Assembly: GCF_000331575.1 (NCBI RefSeq)
Contig: NZ_ANOK01000003.1
Coordinates: forward strand, 1-64,000
Length of the DNA stretch: 64,000 nucleotides
Origin: Calidifontibacillus oryziterrae
GTDB lineage: Bacteria; Bacillota; Bacilli; Bacillales; Bacillaceae_J
Direction: 5' to 3'
Part shown: piece by piece, positions 52,448 to 61,267 of the stretch
Layout of the letters: the number at the start of each line of letters is the position of its first letter
Numbering within the stretch: the stretch's first letter is position 1
Translations under genes and position numbers: made by a program
Notes under the pieces: model-generated
Told to the model about the DNA's origin: nothing
Seen by the model: the letters and a program-made list of their open reading frames with translations, nothing else
Databases searched by the model: none

Positions 52448-52472
52448 CTCTGTTATAACAGAGTTTTTTTTT
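52448..52472 (+). terminator. terminator after Spo0E-like gene
   Basis: CTCTGTTATAACAGAG, a perfect 16-bp palindrome, followed by nine T. Confidence 0.92.
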
Positions 52473-52538
52473 ATACATTAAATACGATTAAAGGCATATA
52501 TTTTTAGCATGTCCATCCTAAAGTTGGGGAGATGCAGG

Positions 52539-53126
52539 ATGCCTTTTATGAAAAAAATTTTTGCAATCTTATTAGGAAGTGTATTACTTTCGATTGGTAT
52601 TAATATATTTCTTTATCCACATGAGCTTTTGGATGGTGGAATGATCGGTATTGGATTAATAGTTCATTATATTTGGGGATATGAAACAGGTTTGACGATT
52701 ATTTTTTGCAGTATTCCGATATTTATAATTGCCTGGATTCGTTATCGATCTTATTTTTATAATAGCCTTCACGGTTTGTTAATATCATCTTTTATGATAG
52801 ATCTATTTTCTAAATTACGGTCCGTTACCTTATTCGATATTGTACAATCCCCACTATTGAGTTCGATTTTAGGGGGCTTTTTTGTTGGAATTGGAATCGG
52901 AATTATGCTTAAGTATGAGACAAGTACTGGTGGAACGGATTTATTAGCTCAATTTCTTTCTGAACTATTTTCAGTAAATGTAGGCATTACCATTTTGTTA
53001 ATTGATACTTTTGTCGTCTTAATTGGTGGAATGCTTATATCACAAGAAACATTTCTACTCTCAATGATCACCATATTAATTGTTGGGTTTACTACAAGTA
53101 TTTTAACGTTAAAAATTATCCATTAA
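52539..53126 (+). CDS. YitT/YczE-family membrane protein (short form)
   Basis: 195 residues, about six membrane helices. NIFLYPHELLDGGMIGIGLI and YETSTGGTDLLAQFLS are the conserved internal repeats of YitT proteins. The C-terminal DUF2179 domain found in longer relatives is absent. ATG 52539 with ggggaga upstream; ATG 52548 is also possible. Function of the family is unknown. Confidence 0.82.
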   Translation: MPFMKKIFAILLGSVLLSIGINIFLYPHELLDGGMIGIGLIVHYIWGYETGLTIIFCSIPIFIIAWIRYRSYFYNSLHGLLISSFMIDLFSKLRSVTLFDIVQSPLLSSILGGFFVGIGIGIMLKYETSTGGTDLLAQFLSELFSVNVGITILLIDTFVVLIGGMLISQETFLLSMITILIVGFTTSILTLKIIH

Positions 53127-53313
53127 TAATTTGGGAACGATCACTATTCATACATTTAAGGTAATTTGTTTTAAATTCCAACATTTTATGATAAATTTTA
53201 TTATAATACTATCTAATGTAAGATTTTTTTAAGAAGATAGTAAGGAATGCATTTTTTCTTTTTAATTTTAGGGGGTGTAACACTCTTTGCTTTTTAAAGC
53301 AACAGAGTAGTCA

Positions 53314-54639
53314 ATGGAAATAATAAGTTTAATAATGGTTGGTGTCTTAATCGCAATTAGCGGCTTTTTTGTTGCTTCAGAATTTGCAGTCGTTAAAATT
53401 CGCAGTTCTAGAATTGAACAGTTGATTGAAGAAGGAAATACGAAAGCAATATCTGCAAAAAAAGTTGTTGATAATTTAGATGAATATTTATCAGCATGTC
53501 AATTAGGAATTACGATTACATCGCTTGGTTTAGGTTGGATTGGTGAACCAGCTGTTGAGCATTTGTTACATCCTGTTTTTGAAAAATTGCAAATTTCACC
53601 TGCACTTTCTACTGTCTTGTCATTTGTAATTGCTTTTTCTGTCATTACATTTTTGCATGTTGTTATCGGCGAATTAGCACCAAAAACATTAGCTATACAA
53701 AAAGCCGAAGCGGTCACACTTACCTTTGCAAAGCCTTTAATGATTTTTTATAAAGTTATGTATCCATTTATTTGGATTTTAAATAGTTCGGCTCGAGCTT
53801 TTACAAAAATGTTTGGATTAGGAATTGCATCTGAACATGAAATTGCTCATTCTGAAGAAGAATTGAGGTTAATCTTATCAGAAAGCTTCGAGAGCGGTGA
53901 GATCAACCAGTCTGAATATGATTATGTTAACAATATTTTTGAATTTGATAATCGTTTGGCAAAAGAAATTATGGTACCACGGACAGAAGTGATAGCGTTA
54001 GATAAAGATCAGACGATCAAGGAAGTATTAAATACACTTCATATGGAGAAGTATACACGTTATCCAGTCATTGATGGGGATAAAGACCATGTTATCGGCC
54101 TTTTGAATATAAAAGAGATATTTTCGGACTTTGTAACAGGAGCTGTAACTGAAAATACCACAATTGAACAATATGCAAGACCGATCATTAAAATTATTGA
54201 TTCGATCCCAATCCACGATTTGCTATTGAAAATGCAAAAAGAACGGATCCATATGTCTATATTAGTAGATGAATATGGTGGAACATCGGGGTTAGTTACG
54301 GTTGAGGATATTCTTGAAGAAATCGTTGGTGAAATTCAGGACGAATTTGATGAGGACGAAATTCCGTCAATTCAACAAATAGATGATGCACATACGATCA
54401 TTGAAGGAAAAGTACTAGTTAGTGATGTTAATGACTTGTTCCACATTGATATTGATGAGTCTGAGGTAGATACAATTGGCGGTTGGATTTTAACGGAAAA
54501 TTTCGATATTCATCAAGGAGAAAGCATTTATTTTGATAATTATGAATTTAAAGTTATTGAAATGGAAGAACAAAAAATTAAATCGATTGAAGTTATTAAA
54601 CATGAATTGTCTGAAAAAACGATAGATGAAGGTGTTTAA
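53314..54639 (+). CDS. CorC/HlyC (CNNM)-family membrane protein
   Basis: 441 residues. DUF21 membrane domain with four helices (residues ~1-150; SEFAVVKIRSSRIEQL, ACQLGITITSLGLGWIGEPAV), two CBS domains (~215-335; EIMVPRTEVIALDKD, ILVDEYGGTSGLVTVEDILEEIVGEI), and a C-terminal CorC_HlyC domain. Linked to magnesium or other cation export. A ~190-base leader precedes it with a gggggtg site and a 7-codon TTG mini-frame (53287-53310), possibly a leader peptide. Confidence 0.93.
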   Translation: MEIISLIMVGVLIAISGFFVASEFAVVKIRSSRIEQLIEEGNTKAISAKKVVDNLDEYLSACQLGITITSLGLGWIGEPAVEHLLHPVFEKLQISPALSTVLSFVIAFSVITFLHVVIGELAPKTLAIQKAEAVTLTFAKPLMIFYKVMYPFIWILNSSARAFTKMFGLGIASEHEIAHSEEELRLILSESFESGEINQSEYDYVNNIFEFDNRLAKEIMVPRTEVIALDKDQTIKEVLNTLHMEKYTRYPVIDGDKDHVIGLLNIKEIFSDFVTGAVTENTTIEQYARPIIKIIDSIPIHDLLLKMQKERIHMSILVDEYGGTSGLVTVEDILEEIVGEIQDEFDEDEIPSIQQIDDAHTIIEGKVLVSDVNDLFHIDIDESEVDTIGGWILTENFDIHQGESIYFDNYEFKVIEMEEQKIKSIEVIKHELSEKTIDEGV

Positions 54640-54662
54640 ACTGTTTTTGTGAAATAAAAAAA

Positions 54663-54693
54663 TTAGGAGCTCATCGGGGTGATAAGCTCCTAA
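54663..54693. other. perfect hairpin downstream of corC-like gene
   Basis: TTAGGAGCT / AGCTCCTAA with a 13-base loop, but no T-run. Probable weak terminator or transcript-end hairpin. Confidence 0.6.
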
Positions 54694-54864
54694 AGGGGTG
54701 GGGACAGGGGGCTTGATAGTGAAAAGCAAGCTACTATCAACTGTAAATATTATTATAATATTGCAAATATAAATAATCAACAAAATATTATAAAAAATGT
54801 ATAAAAAATTGCTGTGTTTATTATTGGGCCATTTGGCAGTATTAGCTGGTATCATATTTTCTTG

Positions 54865-54888
54865 AAAAAGGGTCAATCGACCCTTTTT
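54865..54888. terminator. terminator of SASP gene
   Basis: AAAAAGGGTC-aatc-GACCCTTTTT, bidirectional; ends the minus-strand SASP transcript. Confidence 0.9.
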
Positions 54889-54898
54889 GTCATCCATA

Positions 54899-55087
54899 TT
54901 ATTTATTTGATAATTGAGCTTGGGCTTGTCGCACAAGCCTTTTTGTAATTTCTCCACCAACAGATCCATTTGCCCGTGAAACAGTATCTGCTGACAAGTT
55001 AACACCAAACTCTTGAGCTATTTCTTCTTTATATTGGTCTAATAGCTGTTGTACGCCAGGGACAAGCAATTGATTTCGACTTGTCAT
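54899..55087 (-). CDS. alpha/beta-type small acid-soluble spore protein
   Basis: 62 residues. [10 protein letters not shown] contains the GPR protease cleavage site (between Glu-Phe and Gly-Val by family analogy), and [16 protein letters not shown] is the DNA-binding signature. Coats spore DNA and is degraded on germination. Minus strand, aaggaggtg site, ATG start. Direct evidence that the organism forms endospores. Confidence 0.97.
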   Translation of the reverse strand: MTSRNQLLVPGVQQLLDQYKEEIAQEFGVNLSADTVSRANGSVGGEITKRLVRQAQAQLSNK

Positions 55088-55180
55088 AGTTCAAACACCT
55101 CCTTGATAGTAGTTTGATTCTAAAACTGAACTATATGATTTGAAAAGCTATCCAGAAATGGAGAGCGAGCGTGATTAATC

Positions 55181-55219
55181 AAAAAAATGTGGACTCTTTT
55201 GGAAGAGTCCACATTTTTT
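55181..55219. terminator. terminator of ribU
   Basis: AATGTGGACTCTT / AAGAGTCCACATT stem flanked by A- and T-runs. Confidence 0.92.
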
Positions 55220-55223
55220 AATC

Positions 55224-55811
55224 TTACGCTGCGATTGATTTTGAATAGTTTATGATCCACGGTTTTAGCTTTGCAAAAATTAACATAAATAGTAGCGCAA
55301 CTGTTATACCCTTTATAAGGTTAAACGGCATGATCCCCAATACAATCATCCCTTTTACTTCTTCTGTTGTCATGGCAGGTGCATTTAGGAAAAATGTATA
55401 AGCTGGTAGAATAAGAAAATAATTCAGAACACTCATTACGAATGTCATCGTAATTGTACCGACAAAAAGTCCAAACGTCAGTCCCTTAGTAGAATTAATT
55501 TTTTTGTATAAATAAGAAACCGGTAGAACAAACAGTAATCCTGCTATGAAGTTTGCTGCTTGGTCAATTGGTACTCCTGTCATTGCGCCTTCGATAATAT
55601 AGTGAAGAATATTTTTTATTGCTTCAACAGTTACTCCTGCCAAAGGACCAAAAACGATTGCGGCGATTAAAGCTGGTACTTCACTAAAATCAATTTTTAA
55701 AAATGGCGGCAACCCAGGTAATGGGAAATTAAGCATCATTAATAAATAAGCGATGGATGATAATACTGCAACTGTAACTGTCTGACGTGTTTTTTGACTA
55801 CTTTTGTTCAA
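55224..55811 (-). CDS. ribU: ECF transporter substrate-binding subunit RibU (riboflavin)
   Basis: 195 residues, about six helices: VAVLSSIAYLLMMLNFPLPGLPPFLKIDFSEVPALIAAIVFGPLAGVTVE, GVPIDQAANFIAGLLFVLPVSYLYK. S-component that captures riboflavin for the shared ECF module. TTG 55811 chosen because AAAGGGAGAG sits 8-9 bases before it; the longer frame would begin inside the riboswitch terminator. The FMN riboswitch upstream confirms the assignment. Confidence 0.95.
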   Translation of the reverse strand: MNKSSQKTRQTVTVAVLSSIAYLLMMLNFPLPGLPPFLKIDFSEVPALIAAIVFGPLAGVTVEAIKNILHYIIEGAMTGVPIDQAANFIAGLLFVLPVSYLYKKINSTKGLTFGLFVGTITMTFVMSVLNYFLILPAYTFFLNAPAMTTEEVKGMIVLGIMPFNLIKGITVALLFMLIFAKLKPWIINYSKSIAA

Positions 55812-55871
55812 CTTGAAAACTCTCCCTTTTGTCTTCGATCTAACTACATAGAGAAAGAGTATTGCTGCCAA

Positions 55872-55904
55872 ATAAAAAACCACTCAATTCAAATATTGAG
55901 TGGG
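55872..55904 (-). terminator. riboswitch-controlled terminator of ribU leader
   Basis: On the minus strand CCACTCAA-tatttgaa-TTGAGTGG followed by TTTTTTATTT. It lies between the FMN aptamer and the ribU start, so FMN binding would favour early termination. Confidence 0.9.
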
Positions 55905-55968
55905 AGATTATGAAAACACATAGGCAAGCAAGCGCTTTACCATTTGAAAAATGGCAAAACGATACCCT

Positions 55969-56098
55969 CCATCTTCTCCCATCCAGACTATACTGTCGGC
56001 TTTGGAATCTCACCAAATCGTGCCAAAAGGCTCGCGGGCTTAGAAAAGTTATTTCAATACCGCCGGTCAGGAATTTCACCCTGCCCTGAAGATAGACC
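55969..56098 (-). ncRNA. FMN riboswitch (RFN element)
   Basis: Minus-strand sequence shows the RFN core: ATCTTCAGGGCAGGGTGAAA, TTCCTGACCGGCGGT, AGCCCGCGAGCC, GATTTGGTGAGATTCC, AGCCGACAGT, and the closing CTGGATGGGAGAAGAT. All conserved segments and pairing ends are present. Senses FMN and turns off riboflavin uptake. Confidence 0.97.
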
Positions 56099-56231
56099 GA
56101 TATAATTTTTTCTTATTATATCAATCCACGTCAACTTTGCCAATCTTTTAATGTCAAAATTTATCCGGAACATTGTGAATTATTGAAGTATCACTTAAAA
56201 TAATGTCAAAACTAACTAATGGGGTGTACTA

Positions 56232-56423
56232 ATGTCTTTAACAGAAGAATTTGAAGTAATAATAAATAAATTAAGGAATGAGGAACTGAAACAATATCAT
56301 GTTACGAAAGAGAATTTTTTAATATTTCGAGACGTTTTAGTTAGGCAAAAAGACAAAGAAAAAATTCGTGGGGAAGCATTAAAAGGTGGAGACGTGATTT
56401 ATACATACGATCATTCAAAATAG
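56232..56423 (+). CDS. small hypothetical protein (63 aa)
   Basis: 63 residues, helical and highly charged: MSLTEEFEVIINKLRNEELKQ... VTKENFLIFRDVLVRQ ... RGEALKGGDVIYTY. I recall similar proteins in Bacillaceae of unknown function, but cannot name a family. ATG start with ggggtg upstream. 42 bases before the next gene. Confidence 0.7.
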   Translation: MSLTEEFEVIINKLRNEELKQYHVTKENFLIFRDVLVRQKDKEKIRGEALKGGDVIYTYDHSK

Positions 56424-56465
56424 CATATATATACAGGAGACTATAATAGAAATGGAGGAACTAAT

Positions 56466-56960
56466 TTGTATTTTTCTCAAAGAAAAATCCTTCCTCATTC
56501 ACAGTATTTAAATCATAATGGCTGGAAATATCATTATTATTATAATCATCCTAATTACTATCGTTGCGATTTTAACTATCCTAATTTTTCTCCGCTTCCT
56601 TATTCTTATTATTCTTATCAAGAAATGGCAAAAGATAATTTAGATAAAAAAAATCGATTAGCTAAATATCCCGAAGTGGATGTAACAATGTTTAGTGAAT
56701 CAGCAATTGCCTTTAAGACACTTTTACAAGAAGCGAGCGTTATATTAAATCATTTAGCAGATTCAAAAGAATTTGCTAAAAAGGTTATGGAAGCAGCCCA
56801 GACCTCAAATATTAAAGAAGTGGATCGTTTAATACTGTCTACCGGCATAAAGTCAAATTTTAAAACAACTTTTAATCCTGATGGGCTTCATCTACATTTA
56901 TGGTCAGAAGTGGAAGGAACGGAATGCTGTAAATTGGATTTAGCTATCCGTTGGAGTTGA
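56466..56960 (+). CDS. hypothetical protein, possibly YuzC/spore-coat related
   Basis: 164 residues. The N-terminal third is rich in Tyr, Asn, His and Pro (YYYNHPNYYRC), as in many spore coat proteins. The C-terminal part (YPEVDVTMFSESAIAFKTLLQEASVIL, SKEFAKKVMEAAQTSN, FKTTFNPDGLHLHL, CCKLDLAIRW) reminds me of the B. subtilis coat protein YuzC. TTG start with atggagga upstream. Terminator follows. Confidence 0.65.
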   Translation: MYFSQRKILPHSQYLNHNGWKYHYYYNHPNYYRCDFNYPNFSPLPYSYYSYQEMAKDNLDKKNRLAKYPEVDVTMFSESAIAFKTLLQEASVILNHLADSKEFAKKVMEAAQTSNIKEVDRLILSTGIKSNFKTTFNPDGLHLHLWSEVEGTECCKLDLAIRWS

Positions 56961-56965
56961 AAACA

Positions 56966-56994
56966 TAAACCCTTTTATTTGGGTGTTTTTTTTT
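56966..56994 (+). terminator. terminator after coat-like gene
   Basis: Short AAACCC/GGGTGTTT hairpin followed by nine T. Confidence 0.75.
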
Positions 56995-57095
56995 GTCCAA
57001 AAATCCATAAATTTCAATATAAAAAAATGTTGGATCAATCGCACGAAACATGTAAAGTAGATTGTAAGAATACTAGAAAGGGAGAAAAACAACTT

Positions 57096-58640
57096 ATGAA
57101 GTTTTTTAAAAGGATGGTATTCATACCCTTATTAATTTTGAGCTTAGTTGTATCACCCCTTCCAGCTCTTAATGGAAATGCTGCCAATTTACCTGTATAC
57201 TCAGCAAATATATATGATGCAGCAAAATTAAAGGATATTGAAAGCATTATAAAAAGATCAATGGGAAATCGAGAGCCAAGTGTTGTAATCAAATATAAGG
57301 GGTCAACAAATAGACTGTTGGATATTATAAGTGGGTATATTTCAAACATTATCCAAGAAGATGAATATTTAAATTATTCATATCGAAGCGCTAATATGTC
57401 GTATAAAGCTTATGGCTTGAATGTAACAATTACCCTTCAGTTTAAATACTATGAAACAGCTGAGCAAGTAAAATATGTAGATAAAACCGTAAAAACAATT
57501 GTAAACGAAATTATTAAACCTGAAATGAATGAACATGAAAAGGTGAAAGCTATTCATGATTATGTAGTGTTAAACCTTGCTTATGACACACAGTTAGTGA
57601 ATAATTCACCATACCCTGCTTTAACTACAGGGAAAACTGCTTGTAATGGTTATGCAATGCTCGTCTATAAGATGTTAAAACAATTGGGGATTGAGGTTCG
57701 ATTAATAAGTGGTGTTGCCAGTAGTTCCTCGTTTGCCACACAAAATCATGCATGGAACATGGTTAAATTAGATGGTAATTGGTACCATTTAGATGCAACA
57801 TGGGATGATCCCATACCAGATGAACAGGGACGAGTGCTTTATAATTATTATTTACTAACAGACAAGGAAATATCTAAAGATCATCAATGGGGAAATGGTG
57901 GTATTAATGGGGAAGAGAAACCTTATCCATTGGCTACTAAATCTTATTTTAATGAGCTACAAGTTAAAATCAACTCAAATACTGAAAGAGATCGGTTTCA
58001 ACAGCTTTTACATGCAGTTGATCTACATTATTTATTACCTGATTATACTGCAAAGAGCCTTAGAGAACTAAATGAACTTCTTGGGAAAGAATTTAATAAT
58101 TATAAGAAAGAATTTACGGTTCGCTATGTAGATAAAAATGTTGAGTTAAAATCTTCATTACGAAAAATTATTTATGATAGTGCAGTTAACAAGGGGATTA
58201 AATCGTGGAGTTACAGTTATATTGATTACAATAGAGGCACTTCTCAATATGATCGTTTAATAACAATTTCAGATGTAGTCTATCACAATGCTCCCATTCA
58301 GCCGATATCTCAACAAACTATAAAATATCCAGCGTTAGGTTTTAACTCGATTGGAACCTTTCAAAATGTTGATCACTATAAAATTTGGATAATCGAGTTT
58401 TCGGATGAGATTGATACTGCTTCTGCCAATAGTAATAATATATATATGCTTGATTCAAGGGGGGCAGCAATTTCAGCATTGCAATACAATGTTAGGCATG
58501 GGAATGAACTATTAATTGAAAACAATAATGGATACCTAGCAGGAGAAACGTATTATTTATTTGTTAATGATACAATCAAAAGTAAAACTGGAAAGCGACT
58601 TACAGATGCAGTATCAATAAAATTTAGTACAAAAAATTAA
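57096..58640 (+). CDS. secreted transglutaminase-like protein
   Basis: 514 residues. Signal peptide (MKFFKRMVFIPLLILSLVVS). A transglutaminase-like core near 155-255 has the triad Cys (GKTACNGYAMLVYKML), His (NHAWNMVKLDGNWYHLD) and Asp (DATWDDP). The C-terminal ~100 residues form an Ig-like SbsA/Big-type domain (WIIEFSDEIDTASANSNNIY). Such proteins act outside the cell on the wall or as cysteine peptidases. ATG 57096 chosen with gaaagggag upstream; the longer frame has no signal peptide. Confidence 0.88.
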   Translation: MKFFKRMVFIPLLILSLVVSPLPALNGNAANLPVYSANIYDAAKLKDIESIIKRSMGNREPSVVIKYKGSTNRLLDIISGYISNIIQEDEYLNYSYRSANMSYKAYGLNVTITLQFKYYETAEQVKYVDKTVKTIVNEIIKPEMNEHEKVKAIHDYVVLNLAYDTQLVNNSPYPALTTGKTACNGYAMLVYKMLKQLGIEVRLISGVASSSSFATQNHAWNMVKLDGNWYHLDATWDDPIPDEQGRVLYNYYLLTDKEISKDHQWGNGGINGEEKPYPLATKSYFNELQVKINSNTERDRFQQLLHAVDLHYLLPDYTAKSLRELNELLGKEFNNYKKEFTVRYVDKNVELKSSLRKIIYDSAVNKGIKSWSYSYIDYNRGTSQYDRLITISDVVYHNAPIQPISQQTIKYPALGFNSIGTFQNVDHYKIWIIEFSDEIDTASANSNNIYMLDSRGAAISALQYNVRHGNELLIENNNGYLAGETYYLFVNDTIKSKTGKRLTDAVSIKFSTKN

Positions 58641-58758
58641 AATCCCTAAGTGGGAGTACCTCTCTTATATGTTTTTTTTGTTACTTAAGCTAAATACATT
58701 ACATATAATTATTTCAAAGTACGTATAGTATTAAAAACGTTTAAGAGAGGTGCATTAT

Positions 58759-58986
58759 ATGGAGTATAATTTAAGCTGTAAAGGTAGTGCGCTACCTTGT
58801 GAAGTAACTTTAGACGAGGATAATGGTCGCTATATGTTAAGGAATGCTGATTCAACTGGACAATATTTTAATACACCCCAGCAATTAGTAGAATGGATAC
58901 AAGCGAATTGGCGTTCCAGCGATTTCATTAATCCTGATGAATTTACAAAAATGATGCAAGAGATGAAAAATCATTTAAATATATAA
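58759..58986 (+). CDS. small hypothetical protein (75 aa)
   Basis: 75 residues, soluble: MEYNLSCKGSALPCEVTLDED ... STGQYFNTPQQLVEWIQANWRSSDFINPDEFTKMMQEM. Good agagaggtg site before ATG 58759. No family recognised. Between the transglutaminase-like and coat genes. Confidence 0.7.
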   Translation: MEYNLSCKGSALPCEVTLDEDNGRYMLRNADSTGQYFNTPQQLVEWIQANWRSSDFINPDEFTKMMQEMKNHLNI

Positions 58987-59106
58987 ATTACTGAATTCCT
59001 AAGTATTCACTTAATTCTTACCATTTTAGTTTATTAATTCAACGTGTTAACTCCGCATTTTGAATGCATATTAAGGATGATGCTTCAATAAAAGGAGGAG
59101 TTCACT

Positions 59107-59682
59107 ATGCAATTAGCATCACATGAATTATATGATCTTCATGAATTAACAATGAGCTGTGTCAATTCAATTACAAATATGGCATGTTTTTTAAACCAAG
59201 TACATGATCAACAGTTAAAATCAATTTTACAAAAACATTTTCCATTACATGTTCAAGACTATAATATGAAGGTTCAGTTTATAAGCCAAGCAAACGGTTC
59301 AAATCAGAAGCTACCAGTGCCGGAATTAAATAGAATATTAGAGTCCTTTACGAATACTCCGGTTCCACAATATCCACCCGTTCAACCAAGAACTGATGTG
59401 CAAACATTTAATGACCGGGAAATAGCAACAGCCTATTTATTAACACTAAAGCGGGCAGGTCGTGAGTATGCTTGGGCAGCAATGGAAGCAGCAAATCCTG
59501 ATTTACGAACATTCCTCGAGGATGCTTTTAGAATGAGCTCACATCATGCGTTTGAAGTTTGGCAATGGATGGTGCAAATGGGATATTATCCGTTAGAAGC
59601 TGCACCGCAGCCAGCTTTAAATACATTTACCCAGTTTTATGAACAGGTACCTCAACATGAGCGTCAGCCAATAATGCAGTAG
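59107..59682 (+). CDS. CotF-family spore coat protein
   Basis: 191 residues. Two-helix ferritin-like CotF domain: MQLASHELYDLHELTMSCVNSI and TFNDREIATAYLLTLKRAGREYAWAAMEA, HHAFEVWQWMVQMGYYP. A Pro/Gln-rich linker lies in the middle. aaaggaggag site, ATG start, terminator after. Expected to be made late in sporulation in the mother cell. Confidence 0.88.
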   Translation: MQLASHELYDLHELTMSCVNSITNMACFLNQVHDQQLKSILQKHFPLHVQDYNMKVQFISQANGSNQKLPVPELNRILESFTNTPVPQYPPVQPRTDVQTFNDREIATAYLLTLKRAGREYAWAAMEAANPDLRTFLEDAFRMSSHHAFEVWQWMVQMGYYPLEAAPQPALNTFTQFYEQVPQHERQPIMQ

Positions 59683-59697
59683 GGTTAATATAGCTTT

Positions 59698-59747
59698 GAA
59701 GCTGTCGATAAAGTCATCTCTAAAAGACTTTTAGGCAGCTTCTTTTT
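59698..59747 (+). terminator. terminator after CotF-like gene
   Basis: GAAGCTG / CAGCTTC outer stem with an inner CTTTTAG-like pairing, followed by TTTTT. Confidence 0.8.
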
Positions 59748-59856
59748 GTCAATGAAAGTTTAGAGAAACTTATCAGAAAACATCCTTTTTTATTACATAT
59801 AATATTTAAAGAAATGGAAACCTAAAACTGTATTTATGATAGTTGGAGGTAAAAGT

Positions 59857-60444
59857 ATGGAGTGGGATTTTATTTGGAAATCCATTGTTTTGGTTACAAT
59901 TGGAACGGTACTACTTCGAGTTGCTGGTAGAAAATCAATAAGCCAAATGACAGTTGCCCAAACTGTCATAATGATTTCAATAGGATCATTAATTATTCAA
60001 CCAATTGTTGAAACTAGTGTTGTGAAAACGGTGGTTGCTTCATCAATTTTTATAGCTTCTCTAATATTAATGGAGTACTTACAATTAAAATTTAATTTTT
60101 TTGAAAAGTTTTTAACTGGTAAAGCTAAAGTTGTCATTAAAGATGGTATTATTATGACTGATACTCTTAGGTCGCTCCGCTTTTCAGTTGATCAACTAGA
60201 AATGCGACTTAGACAACAAGGAATTCAAAGAATAACAGATGTCAAAACAGCAACACTTGAACCAAACGGTCAAATTGGGTATGAGCTAAAGAGGTACGCT
60301 AGACCAGTCACAATTGGAGAATTAGAAAAAATGTTGAATGAATTTATTGGGAAGAACCCTATAAATTCCATCGAAGAATCAACACTATTTGACGAGGTGA
60401 AAATTAAGGGGCATGAAATTCCGAATTATAGTAAACTCCATTAA
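59857..60444 (+). CDS. DUF421 (YetF/YkjA-like) membrane protein
   Basis: 195 residues. Three N-terminal helices (VLVTIGTVLLRVAGRKSISQMTVAQTVIMISIGSLI) followed by the cytoplasmic DUF421 domain (GKAKVVIKDGIIMTDTLRSLRFSVDQLEMRLRQQGI, DVKTATLEPNGQIGYEL). YetF-type family; role unclear, several members are spore-associated. ATG 59857 with ggaggtaaa upstream. Confidence 0.9.
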   Translation: MEWDFIWKSIVLVTIGTVLLRVAGRKSISQMTVAQTVIMISIGSLIIQPIVETSVVKTVVASSIFIASLILMEYLQLKFNFFEKFLTGKAKVVIKDGIIMTDTLRSLRFSVDQLEMRLRQQGIQRITDVKTATLEPNGQIGYELKRYARPVTIGELEKMLNEFIGKNPINSIEESTLFDEVKIKGHEIPNYSKLH

Positions 60445-60449
60445 TCACT

Positions 60450-60476
60450 AAAACCCTCAATAATATTGAGGGTTTA
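60450..60476. terminator. terminator between DUF421 gene and YjcZ-like gene
   Basis: AAACCCTCAA / TTGAGGGTTT hairpin, bidirectional in position between convergent genes. Confidence 0.75.
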
Positions 60477-60510
60477 GAGAATACAAAATACCGTATTAGT
60501 CTGCTCCATT

Positions 60511-60633
60511 TTAATAACCCCAAGCAGCTCCAACGATAATTAACAAGATAAACAAAACAACAATTAACGCAAATCCGCGTCCAGCACCATAGCCATAACC
60601 ACCATAGCCATATCCGCATCCATATCCGTACAT
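60511..60633 (-). CDS. YjcZ-family small sporulation protein (copy 1)
   Basis: 40 residues: a Gly/Tyr-rich head ([18 protein letters not shown]) then the single membrane helix [29 protein letters not shown] site before ATG. Too short for usual gene finders. Role in spore or envelope unknown. One of three in a row on the same strand. Confidence 0.9.
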   Translation of the reverse strand: MYGYGCGYGYGGYGYGAGRGFALIVVLFILLIIVGAAWGY

Positions 60634-60691
60634 AGTTTCAACCCCTTTCGTTTTCAATCATTTGGTGTAGAGAATTTTGAAGCATTACGGA

Positions 60692-60799
60692 TTAATAATA
60701 TGCATAGCCACCTGCTCCAACGATAATGAGCAAAATAAATAAGACAACAATTAAAGCAAAGCCACTGCCATTGCAAAATCCACCTGCTGCACCACTCAT
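60692..60799 (-). CDS. YjcZ-family small sporulation protein (copy 2)
   Basis: 35 residues, [20 protein letters not shown] then [27 protein letters not shown] site, ATG start. The membrane helix is identical to the other copies; the head is Gly/Ala-rich, not Gly/Tyr-rich. Confidence 0.88.
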   Translation of the reverse strand: MSGAAGGFCNGSGFALIVVLFILLIIVGAGGYAYY

Positions 60800-60910
60800 T
60801 CTCTTCACCTCCTTATATGGTCATTAATTATGTTATGGATTTCGCTAATTTAATGTATAGACGTTTGCCCGTATTTGACAAAATTAAAATCAAGGCTTTG
60901 ATCTGTTTAA

Positions 60911-60944
60911 AATAAAATAAAATCCCGCCCATTTTTGAGCGGGT
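60911..60944 (-). terminator. terminator after YjcZ copy 3
   Basis: Minus-strand CCCGCTC / GGGCGGG hairpin followed by ATTTTATTTTATTTT. Confidence 0.8.
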
Positions 60945-60991
60945 GTATAAGATAAGGAGGTAGAGGATAATTTGTTGAGGTTCATCAACTA

Positions 60992-61090
60992 TTAATAACG
61001 TACATAAGCAGAACCAACAATGATTAACAAAATAAACAATACAACAATTAAAGCAAAGTTATTACCATAACCGCCACCGTATCCACCCAT
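60992..61090 (-). CDS. YjcZ-family small sporulation protein (copy 3)
   Basis: 32 residues, [20 protein letters not shown] then [23 protein letters not shown] site before ATG 61090. The long frame reading through from upstream is not used. Third copy of the cluster. Confidence 0.9.
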   Translation of the reverse strand: MGGYGGGYGNNFALIVVLFILLIIVGSAYVRY

Positions 61091-61267
61091 AATATTCACC
61101 CCCTTCATATGTTTACTATAAATTATGCAGACACTTAAGCCATGTGTAGTTGCATGTCCTAACGTAAATAAAAAAGAATAAAAAGCCGAGTAATATTTTG
61201 GAAGGGCATAATTAAAAAAAACGGAAAAACTAACAGTACATGATCTGAACAATAGGAAGGTATTGAA

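Larger units (their letters stand above)
55812..56231. other. ribU leader region
   Basis: 420 bases without a gene: leader of ribU with the terminator (55872-55904) and aptamer (55969-56098), and beyond it the promoter of ribU and, on the plus strand, the leader of the 63-residue gene. Confidence 0.8.

Noticed and set aside
53126..53313. Magnesium or manganese riboswitch before the corC-like gene
   Set aside because: The leader is AT-rich and I could not find the conserved core of the M-box or yybP-ykoY classes.
54490..55008. Minus-strand 172-codon frame
   Set aside because: Overlaps the end of the corC-like gene and the SASP gene; low-complexity Phe/Asn/Ile composition and no ribosome binding site.
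55862..56089. Plus-strand 75-codon frame
   Set aside because: Lies antisense to the FMN riboswitch and terminator of ribU; its apparent coding is incidental.
60404..60619. 71-codon minus-strand frame rich in Trp/Leu
   Set aside because: Out-of-frame shadow of the YjcZ copy at 60511-60633, which has the proper start site and family sequence.
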